The notes under the pieces were generated by a model. The model did no database searches. It was given only the letters and a program-made list of their open reading frames with translations, and was not told where the DNA came from. Both the position numbers and the translations under genes were made by a program. A stretch of DNA of 64,000 bases from an uncultured Olleya sp. (GTDB lineage: Bacteria; Bacteroidota; Bacteroidia; Flavobacteriales; Flavobacteriaceae). The first letter of the stretch is position 1. Each line of letters opens with the position of its first letter. Positions 56,713 through 64,000 of the stretch are shown here, in pieces. Location: NCBI GenBank assembly GCA_947503885.1, contig CANNFD010000002.1, positions 310,001-374,000 on the forward strand, written 5' to 3'.

Positions 56713-56720
56713 TATCTTTG
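56713..56720 (+). promoter_or_regulatory. Putative -7 box (TATCTTTG) for atpD-atpC
   Basis: This is an exact TAnnTTTG match with a leader of about 54 bases. TTTC at 56691-56694, an 18-base spacer away, is a near -33 match. Confidence 0.55.
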
Positions 56721-56777
56721 CACGCGAAAACAGAATGTGTTTTCTTTCAATTAAATACCATAATATTAAACAGATAA

Positions 56778-58289
<1,512 letters not shown>

Positions 58290-58291
58290 AC

Positions 58292-58361
58292 CAGTAAGCA
58301 GTAAGCGGTAAACAGTTAGCAGATAGCTACTAATTACTAAATACTGATTACTAAATACTAA
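58292..58361. repeat. Degenerate heptamer array between atpD and atpC
   Basis: Ten consecutive 7-base units are visible: CAGTAAG, CAGTAAG, CGGTAAA, CAGTTAG, CAGATAG, CTACTAA, TTACTAA, ATACTGA, TTACTAA, ATACTAA. Strict 7-base spacing fills almost the whole spacer. It is non-coding and contains many stop triplets. Confidence 0.75.
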
Positions 58362-58367
58362 AAGACT

Positions 58368-58646
58368 ATGTATTTAGAAATTGTATCACCAGAAGCGACA
58401 TTATTTAGCGGAGAAGTAACTAGCGTTACTGTTCCTGGAACAGAGGGTGAATTTGAAATGCTAAACAATCACGCACCAGTAGTATCTCTTTTAAAAGAAG
58501 GTACTGTTAAAATAACTGGTAATATAGAATTAAATAAAGAAGTGGAAGGGCGCTTTACTAAAGGTGCTAACAATACTACTTTATTAAAAATAAATTCTGG
58601 TACGATTGAAATGAATGATAATAAAGTAATTGTATTAGCTGACTAA
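58368..58646 (+). CDS. atpC: ATP synthase F1 subunit epsilon (short form)
   Basis: The 92-residue protein holds only the N-terminal beta-sandwich of epsilon (MYLEIVSPEATLFSGEVTSV, PGTEGEFEMLNNHAPVVSLL). The C-terminal helical hairpin that inhibits ATP hydrolysis in many bacteria is missing, as in other Bacteroidota epsilon subunits. It follows atpD after the heptamer array and ends before a bidirectional terminator. Confidence 0.93.
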   Translation: MYLEIVSPEATLFSGEVTSVTVPGTEGEFEMLNNHAPVVSLLKEGTVKITGNIELNKEVEGRFTKGANNTTLLKINSGTIEMNDNKVIVLAD

Positions 58647-58663
58647 TATTTTTACTTAGTAAT

Positions 58664-58700
58664 AAAAAAAACGCGAAACTTAAGTTTCGCGTTTTTTTTT
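58664..58700. terminator. Bidirectional terminator between atpC and umuD
   Basis: ACGCGAAACTT (58671-58681) meets its exact complement directly, with an A-run before and a T-run after. It serves atpC on the plus strand and umuD, which ends at 58726, on the minus strand. Confidence 0.85.
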
Positions 58701-58725
58701 ATGCATTATTTTACTGTTTAAGTCG

Positions 58726-59166
58726 CTAAACTTTTTTAATTACATTAGTTACAATACCCCAAATTAAAAAATTATTGTCTTCTGTTATTTTAATAATTGG
58801 ATAATTAGGGTTTTCTGGTTGCAACCAGACTTCGTCTTTAGAGACACGTAAGCGCTTTACTGTAAACTCGCCATCCAAAAAACAAACTGCAATTTTATTG
58901 TTTTCTGGCTCTAAACTTCTATCTATAACTAAAAGATCATTATCATCTAATCCAGCGCCAATCATAGATTGTCCGCTAACTTTAGCATAAAAGGTGGCTT
59001 CTTTATTTTTTACCAACTCTTCGTCTAAAGACAAACGATGCTCTTTAAAATCCTCTGCGGGTGACGGGAATCCTGCTGAGATCCCTGTATCAAAAAATTG
59101 TCCTGCTGCATTATCTACTGCATCTGGTGTAAAGAAGGTCAAGCTTCCTGATTTATGTGCTATCAT
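58726..59166 (-). CDS. umuD: UmuD-like S24 self-cleaving protein
   Basis: The 146-residue LexA/UmuD-type S24 peptidase has the catalytic Ser in SGQSMIGAG (about residue 67), the general-base Lys in EFTVKRL, and a possible Ala-Gly cleavage site in ISAGFPSP (about residue 31). Its family partners UmuC in SOS-induced translesion synthesis. It is downstream of umuC with a 148-base gap, opposite to the usual umuDC order, so it may have its own promoter in that gap. No DNA-binding domain is present, so it is not LexA. Confidence 0.92.
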   Translation of the reverse strand: MIAHKSGSLTFFTPDAVDNAAGQFFDTGISAGFPSPAEDFKEHRLSLDEELVKNKEATFYAKVSGQSMIGAGLDDNDLLVIDRSLEPENNKIAVCFLDGEFTVKRLRVSKDEVWLQPENPNYPIIKITEDNNFLIWGIVTNVIKKV

Positions 59167-59314
59167 AGGTAATATACTTTTATTACTAATTATACTTTAA
59201 GGGTTACACAGGTCTCAAGCTTTAAAAGAAATCGTAATTACTTTTAGTTAAACGGTCTGACTAAAACTAACCCTTGTGTAACTTCCTATTTTATTTATGT
59301 AACTAATACTCTGT

Positions 59315-60574
59315 TTATTTTACTACTATTATGTCGTTAATATTTGTGGTATATCTTGGCGAGAGTCTCTCTTGACGCATCTTCCAAGTCCGTTTTAAAT
59401 CTTGATTTGCTATTCTAATTTTATGTCCTCTGTATTTTGCATTAATCTTATCTATAGATTGCATTAAAGGCTGATGTTTAGGATTTTCTGCATCAAATAA
59501 ATGTAATTGATGGTTACCTGTAGGGACTAAACCTGTTACAATGACTCCTGCTTTTTTATATTGGATTCCTTTTTTAAAGATAGACATTACAGCGTTAACT
59601 GCACAGTTACTTATTATTAAAGATGAATTTGATGGATAAGATAAATTTACACTTGTACTTACACGATGTTGAGCTAAGTTTTTTTTATGTCGATCACTTT
59701 TTAAAAAGACAATTATAACATGACAACTAGACCCTTGTTTACGTAATTTTTCTGCGCAAGTGACAGCAAATGTAGACACACGCTCTTTTATATAATCAAT
59801 ATCAGAATAACTATAATCAAAGCTTCGTGTGGTGGCTATCCTCTTTTTTTGTGTTAATTGGTCATCCAATTTTAATGTTGGAATACCTTGCAAATCGCGT
59901 TGTAATCTAGCTTCAACCACAGAAAAATTATTTTTTACCCAGCTATCTGATAGTTGTGTAAAATCATAAGCTGTTTTACAACCTTTTAACTGTAAACGTT
60001 TATTTAATTGCCTACCAATACCCCAAACATCATCAATTTTTAACCATTTTAAAGCTTTAACACGCTTATCATCAGTATCAATAACATGAACCCCTTTGGT
60101 TTGATTAGGAAATTTTCTTGCAACCTTATTAGCCACTTTACTTAGTGCTTTTGTTGGTGCAATACCAACACAAGTAGGAATACCTGTCCATTTAAAAACA
60201 CGAGTTTTAATTTGACTTCCATAGGTAAATAAATCATAATTTTCAAACCCTTTTAATTGTAAAAAAGATTCGTCAACACTATAAACTTCTACGTCTGGAG
60301 AGAATTGTTTTAAAATAGACATTACACGACTACTCATGTCACCATATAAGGGATAATTAGAAGAGAATACCGTAACTGCGTTGGCTTTGCAAAACGACTC
60401 CCATTTAAAGATAGGTGCTCCCATTGGTAAACCCAATGCTTTAGCCTCGTCACTACGCGCTATAACACAACCGTCGTTATTACTTAAAATAGCAACAGGC
60501 TTACCTTGTAAGTTAGGGTTAAAAACACGCTCACAGGACGCATAAAAATTATTACAATCTACCAATGCAAACAT
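59315..60574 (-). CDS. umuC: DNA polymerase V catalytic subunit (UmuC)
   Basis: The 419-residue Y-family polymerase has active-site carboxylates in ALVDCNNFYASCE and SVDESFLQL. The palm/fingers motif SNNDGCVIARSDEAKALG follows, then a helix-hairpin-helix (DDVWGIGRQLNKRLQ) and a little-finger domain. It catalyses error-prone bypass synthesis with UmuD'. It precedes umuD on the same strand. Between them lies the inverted pair GTTACACA/TGTGTAAC about 60 bases apart, whose role is unknown. No Bacteroidota SOS box was identified upstream. Confidence 0.95.
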   Translation of the reverse strand: MFALVDCNNFYASCERVFNPNLQGKPVAILSNNDGCVIARSDEAKALGLPMGAPIFKWESFCKANAVTVFSSNYPLYGDMSSRVMSILKQFSPDVEVYSVDESFLQLKGFENYDLFTYGSQIKTRVFKWTGIPTCVGIAPTKALSKVANKVARKFPNQTKGVHVIDTDDKRVKALKWLKIDDVWGIGRQLNKRLQLKGCKTAYDFTQLSDSWVKNNFSVVEARLQRDLQGIPTLKLDDQLTQKKRIATTRSFDYSYSDIDYIKERVSTFAVTCAEKLRKQGSSCHVIIVFLKSDRHKKNLAQHRVSTSVNLSYPSNSSLIISNCAVNAVMSIFKKGIQYKKAGVIVTGLVPTGNHQLHLFDAENPKHQPLMQSIDKINAKYRGHKIRIANQDLKRTWKMRQERLSPRYTTNINDIIVVK

Positions 60575-60684
60575 ATGTGTAAAATTAAGTAAAATGTTTG
60601 AATAATAAATTTTTAATTTAAAACAAAAGTGTTAAATATTAATTTTTGATAGAACTAAGATTGTAATAATTTATGAGGTTTTTT

Positions 60685-60891
60685 TTAGTCTTCAACATAT
60701 TCTAAAATATCCGCAGGTTGACAGTCTAAAGCTTTGCATATAGCTTCTAACGTAGAAAAGCGTATAGCTTTAGCCTTCCCTGTTTTAAGTATGGATAAGT
60801 TAGCGGTTGTTATACCGACAATTTCTGCCAACTCATTACTTTTCATATTGCGTTTAGCAAGTATTATGTCTAAATTTACTATTATGGACAT
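60685..60891 (-). CDS. Small XRE-family helix-turn-helix regulator
   Basis: The 68-residue single-domain DNA-binding protein is of the Cro/C1 (YozG-like) family. Helix-turn-helix: NELAEIVGITTANLSILKTG; DNA-contact region KAKAIRFSTLEAICKALDCQ. It is the last gene of a three-gene operon after two DUF2975 membrane proteins (3-base gap). A linked DUF2975-XRE pair is a recurring arrangement in many bacteria. The twin 17-bp dyads upstream of the operon (61902-61949) are its best candidate binding sites. Confidence 0.9.
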   Translation of the reverse strand: MSIIVNLDIILAKRNMKSNELAEIVGITTANLSILKTGKAKAIRFSTLEAICKALDCQPADILEYVED

Positions 60892-60894
60892 AGG

Positions 60895-61401
60895 CTATAT
60901 TGTTAAATCATTTTCTTGTTTCGCAAACCTAGCAACCTTAAACACTTCACTTAATACCACAAAAAACAGCCCGAAACACAACATGACTAAAAACGAATTA
61001 AAACCAATTTCCAGCTCTATTTTTTGTCTATATATAATTTTATAAAAGAAAGAAGGAACACCTTGTAAAAAAGCTGCAATTATTAACCAAACACCAATTT
61101 TATTTAAGTTAAAAATTACTGTATCGTCAAACAAATTAACTTTACTAAAGTTTCTCAATACCTTTTTAAATAAAAAAACACAATACATTAATATTAAATA
61201 AGAAAGCATCATTGCTATTAAAATAGCTTTACTTAACCCATCAAAACTCTTAATTTCAATACCATTCATTTTTATAGGAAATCCATCCAAACTATTATCA
61301 AATATTACAAACCCAATAAAAATAAATAATACAGGAATTAATGGGAGTGAGACTATCCACAAAAAATCTACTATGGCTTTTAAAATGTTTAGTTTTTTCA
61401 T
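60895..61401 (-). CDS. DUF2975 membrane protein (downstream copy)
   Basis: The 168-residue protein has four membrane helices (about 10-32, 56-78, 107-122, 139-158) and the DUF2975 features FDDTVIFNLNKIGVWLI and C-terminal QENDLTI. Its function is unknown. It is a paralogue of the upstream gene 61404-61886, sharing the C-terminal EQENDLTI-type tail and the helix pattern. The two are separated by 2 bases and both sit before the XRE regulator, so they may sense or transduce a membrane signal to it; this is inference. Confidence 0.85.
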   Translation of the reverse strand: MKKLNILKAIVDFLWIVSLPLIPVLFIFIGFVIFDNSLDGFPIKMNGIEIKSFDGLSKAILIAMMLSYLILMYCVFLFKKVLRNFSKVNLFDDTVIFNLNKIGVWLIIAAFLQGVPSFFYKIIYRQKIELEIGFNSFLVMLCFGLFFVVLSEVFKVARFAKQENDLTI

Positions 61402-61403
61402 AA

Positions 61404-61886
61404 TTAAATTGTTAGGTCATTTTCTTGTTGAATTGTATTACCATTAATAATAAAATCTGCAATTATTAGTAGTCCAAAGCCAATTAGTAATAATAAAACA
61501 TCTTGACCAATTCTTTCTACAAAAAGAATTTCTCCTTTAGAATAAATAAGTAAAGTAGAATCCCAAATAAGACTTAACGTTCCAGAAATTAAAAAGAGTT
61601 TACCAGCTATCTTAAATTTACCTGAACTGTTTTTATTAAAAAAGCCTTTTTTAATTGTCGCAAACAATCCCTTTTGAATAAAAAACAAAGCCACAAATGT
61701 AATTACAGAAAAAGCCAAACTAACAAATTGTGTATAATATCCAAAAATAAATTTATCATAAAACTCATTTGGAAAATTCATAAAATCTGGAGTATAAATA
61801 GTAAGGTATATATTAGATAAAAAAGCAATAATATATATTGCAATTAAAGCGATAACAAACCAATAGAGCATTTTTATTTTTTTCAT
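61404..61886 (-). CDS. DUF2975-like membrane protein (upstream copy)
   Basis: The 160-residue protein has four membrane helices (about 9-27, 53-72, 93-108, 128-146) and a C-terminus QQENDLTI like its neighbour. A DUF2975-type central stretch (GFFNKNSSGKFKIAGKLFLI) aligns in position with the FDDTVIFNLNKIG segment of the downstream copy. It is the first gene of the operon, transcribed from the promoter bracketed by dyads at 61902-61949. Confidence 0.75.
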   Translation of the reverse strand: MKKIKMLYWFVIALIAIYIIAFLSNIYLTIYTPDFMNFPNEFYDKFIFGYYTQFVSLAFSVITFVALFFIQKGLFATIKKGFFNKNSSGKFKIAGKLFLISGTLSLIWDSTLLIYSKGEILFVERIGQDVLLLLIGFGLLIIADFIINGNTIQQENDLTI

Positions 61887-61901
61887 AACTAATTTTTAAA
61901 A

Positions 61902-61949
61902 TTATTGTTTAACGATAACAAATATATAAAAATTATTGATAAACAATAA
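61902..61949 (-). promoter_or_regulatory. Promoter bracketed by twin operator-like dyads upstream of the DUF2975-XRE operon
   Basis: Two dyads fit TTATTG-N5-CRATAA: 61902-61918 and 61933-61949. Their centres are 31 bases apart, three helical turns. Between them lies an exact -7 box TATATTTG (61919-61926, minus strand). A -33 TTG (61944-61946) sits inside the upstream dyad at exactly 17 bases spacing. The predicted start falls in the downstream dyad. This is an ideal layout for repression by the operon's own XRE protein; binding is inferred. Confidence 0.65.
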
Positions 61950-62013
61950 TTATTATATTTTAATTATAGAATAAGACATCGTATATTTAACAAAACACCA
62001 AACAAGTACTAAT

Positions 62014-62430
62014 ATGTCTCAAACCTTTAAAACCATAGCTAAATTTCAGTACTCTGCAGAAGCACAAATAATAAAAGGACGATTAGAGTCTGAAGGCATT
62101 CAGGTGTTTTTAAGTGATAATATAACTATAGACACAGATCCATTGGTAAGTAATGCTATTGGCGGAATTAAACTTAAAGTGCTAGCACAAGACGCCATGC
62201 AAGCACAACATATTTTAGCGACTATTAACAAGTACTCCATTGACGATGAAGGTAATCCTATACAGTGTCCAAACTGCAATAGTGAAGCGGTCGCAATGTT
62301 TTCTACCATTACAGATTTTAAATCCTTTTTTGCTTTTGTTTTTGGGTTTATTTCTGGCACACTACCCTTCTATTCTAAAGATAAATACAGGTGTGATGAT
62401 TGTAATACTGAGTTTGATATTAAACAATAA
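62014..62430 (+). CDS. DUF2007 protein with C-terminal zinc ribbon
   Basis: The 138-residue protein has an N-terminal DUF2007 ACT-like fold (FKTIAKFQYSAEAQIIKGRL, IGGIKLKVLAQDAMQAQHIL). A short hydrophobic segment follows (about 106-119), then a zinc ribbon built from CPNCNSEA and CDDCNTEF. The family is described only as putative signal-transducing. It is divergent from the DUF2975 operon and ends 15 bases from the convergent MocR gene without a visible terminator. Confidence 0.85.
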   Translation: MSQTFKTIAKFQYSAEAQIIKGRLESEGIQVFLSDNITIDTDPLVSNAIGGIKLKVLAQDAMQAQHILATINKYSIDDEGNPIQCPNCNSEAVAMFSTITDFKSFFAFVFGFISGTLPFYSKDKYRCDDCNTEFDIKQ

Positions 62431-62445
62431 TCAACTTATTAAAAT

Positions 62446-63939
62446 TTATGCCTTTACTGCATCAAAAGCAATCCTCAATATTTTAATAATGCTACCTATT
62501 TCGGCCTCGTTTAAATGACCAAACCCTAACCTAATCGCGCATATATCTTTATTTTGATACAATATGGTTTTAGGTAAAAATAGGTCATGACTTTTAGCTT
62601 TTTCTGCCAATTTAACAAGCGACACTCTAGATTTAAAATTTAACCAAACCGCCAAGCCACCTGTTGGCACTTGCCAGCTTGCATCGTCTGAAAAATATGA
62701 GTCTAAACATGCGCATAAATAATCTCGTCTTTGCTTATAAATAGTGATGTTTTTTTTAATTAACCGTTGTATTTCGCCTTCCTCGATAAGCTCTGCTAGG
62801 ATTTGTTTTTGGATTAAATCACCTTGCCTATCTAATATTTGCAAATAGTTTTTAGCTTCATTAATAATATTTTCTGGCGCAACGACAAATCCAATTTGAA
62901 AACTAGGAAAAAAAGACTGTCCCAAACGTCCTAAATAAATAACAACACCTTGACCATCAGCACTCGCCACAGGCACCATAGCTGAGCCATCAAACTGAAA
63001 GTCATAATCAAAATCGTCTTCTATAATAGCAAAATTATAGGCTTTTGCAAGTCGTAATAGTTTCAATCGTCTTTCTGCTGTTAGCGTTACCGTTGTTGGA
63101 TACTGTCTATGTGCGCAAACATACACACATCTAATACTATCTTTAGTGAAGTTTTTTTCAATAAAATTGACATCAATACCGTGAGCATCTACAGGTATAG
63201 TTATTATGTTAGCACCTACCTGCTGGAAAATCATATTAGACTTATAATGACTTAAGCTACCAACAAGCACAACATCTTTTTCTTTTATTAAAAGCTGCGA
63301 CACTATATACAAACTCATCTCTGTACTTCTTGTACTTACAATGTTATTAGGTTTTATATGAAAGCCCCGCGTTGCATTTAAATAATTACACAACTGCTTA
63401 CTAAAAGTGGTGTAAGAGTGTTGCTGCGGTTGATTCCATTTTGAAATTAACGAAGCCCTTTTCATTGACGCACTGTACCATTTAGAAAATTGGTGTGTTG
63501 GATGTAATCTTAAATCAGGTTGCCCATCGTTAACCACAAACTTACTTACTGAAAACTCTTGGGTAGATGCTAAATTAAAAGAAGATTGAAACGAAAACCC
63601 TGCTATAGTTGGATAAGCTTTTAATTTTTCTAACCCTTGTGCAGACGCTTTTATAGCTGCAGTTTTTTTTTCTGGCATTAATACAAACGTCCCTTTATTA
63701 GCTACAATATCTACCCAACCTTGTGATGCTAGCTCGTCATAAACTGCTACTGCGGTGTTACGATTAATAGATAGTAATGCACTAAATTTTCTGGTTCCTG
63801 GTAAAGCTGTACCTTCTGGTAGGTAACCACGCTGTATAGCATTAATAATTTGTTGTGCTATTTGAATATAAATCGAAGTGCTAGGCGATTTTTTAAAATG
63901 TATTAAGGATTGTAATATGTTATCAACCGGACTACTCAT
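62446..63939 (-). CDS. MocR-type GntR/aminotransferase-fold regulator lacking the PLP lysine
   Basis: The 497-residue protein has an N-terminal GntR winged helix (about 15-80: IAQQIINAIQRGYLPEGTAL, NRNTAVAVYDELASQGW) and a class I aminotransferase domain (IIEDDFDYDFQFDG). The motif that normally holds the Schiff-base lysine (GTFSK..P..R.G) reads GRLGQSFFPSFQIG: Lys to Gln at residue 341 and Arg to Gln further on. PLP may be bound without a covalent link, or not at all. The divergent gene it likely controls starts beyond the window. A dyad at 63952-63969 is the likely binding site. Confidence 0.9.
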   Translation of the reverse strand: MSSPVDNILQSLIHFKKSPSTSIYIQIAQQIINAIQRGYLPEGTALPGTRKFSALLSINRNTAVAVYDELASQGWVDIVANKGTFVLMPEKKTAAIKASAQGLEKLKAYPTIAGFSFQSSFNLASTQEFSVSKFVVNDGQPDLRLHPTHQFSKWYSASMKRASLISKWNQPQQHSYTTFSKQLCNYLNATRGFHIKPNNIVSTRSTEMSLYIVSQLLIKEKDVVLVGSLSHYKSNMIFQQVGANIITIPVDAHGIDVNFIEKNFTKDSIRCVYVCAHRQYPTTVTLTAERRLKLLRLAKAYNFAIIEDDFDYDFQFDGSAMVPVASADGQGVVIYLGRLGQSFFPSFQIGFVVAPENIINEAKNYLQILDRQGDLIQKQILAELIEEGEIQRLIKKNITIYKQRRDYLCACLDSYFSDDASWQVPTGGLAVWLNFKSRVSLVKLAEKAKSHDLFLPKTILYQNKDICAIRLGFGHLNEAEIGSIIKILRIAFDAVKA

Positions 63940-63951
63940 TGTTTTAAAACT

Positions 63952-63969
63952 GGACCACTTTAGTGATCC
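63952..63969. promoter_or_regulatory. Candidate MocR operator
   Basis: GGACCACT-TT-AGTGATCC is an 8+2+8 imperfect dyad, 13 bases before the MocR start codon and facing a divergent region that leaves the window. It is unusually GC-rich for this intergenic context. Confidence 0.5.
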
Positions 63970-64000
63970 GGAAAGTTACGAATTTTGCAGCCTTAAAAAA

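Overview
The window is a low-GC chromosomal segment of a Flavobacteriaceae bacterium (Bacteroidota). The evidence is TonB-dependent receptors paired with surface lipoproteins, type IX secretion (T9SS) C-terminal sorting domains, DUF4270, a split atpD-atpC locus, MocR and DUF2975 families, and recurring TAnnTTTG -7 promoter boxes instead of sigma70 boxes. The genus cannot be fixed from sequence alone. No rRNA, tRNA, CRISPR array, integrase or transposase was seen.

Layout. 1-1323 is the N-terminal part of an outer-membrane barrel protein (minus strand, runs off the left edge). 1.6-12.3 kb is a surface-uptake region: two related TonB-dependent receptors, each followed by a choice-of-anchor-type lipoprotein, flank a secreted endonuclease/exonuclease/phosphatase-family enzyme; two small membrane proteins lie between. 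12.5-19.7 kb (minus) has an apparent operon DUF3108 - tryptophan 2,3-dioxygenase - M23 peptidase - pgi, and next to it hmgA-hppD for tyrosine catabolism. A candidate structured RNA sits at about 19.86-20.01 kb. 20.0-24.0 kb holds uvrC and a patatin/Omp85-type protein. 24.2-27.1 kb (plus) is a retropepsin-like protease / RimK / aspartoacylase-like / 5-formyl-THF cyclo-ligase operon followed by an orphan gene. 27.9-33.1 kb (minus) is ileS - traR/dksA-like - adhesin-like protein - lspA.

33.2-42.7 kb carries two giant, adjacent T9SS surface proteins (thrombospondin type-3 calcium repeats, LamG-like domain, sorting domain). They share a ~1.63 kb, ~99% identical 3' end, and each is split by an apparent one-base loss in a poly-C tract. 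42.9-47.6 kb (minus) is panC-panD-flippase-like-esterase-like-radA, divergent from a plus operon (starch-synthase N-domain protein, DUF4270 lipoprotein, glmS). 52.2-56.6 kb is a third TonB receptor with an SGNH-hydrolase lipoprotein. 56.8-58.6 kb is atpD-atpC.

The right end has umuC and umuD in the order C then D, a DUF2975-DUF2975-XRE operon whose promoter is bracketed by two matching 17-bp dyads, a DUF2007 zinc-ribbon protein, and a MocR-type regulator that lacks the usual PLP lysine. The most distinctive signals are the twin poly-C frameshifts in the paired surface proteins, the DUF2975/XRE operator architecture, the candidate RNA at 19.9 kb, and several enzyme folds with altered catalytic residues.
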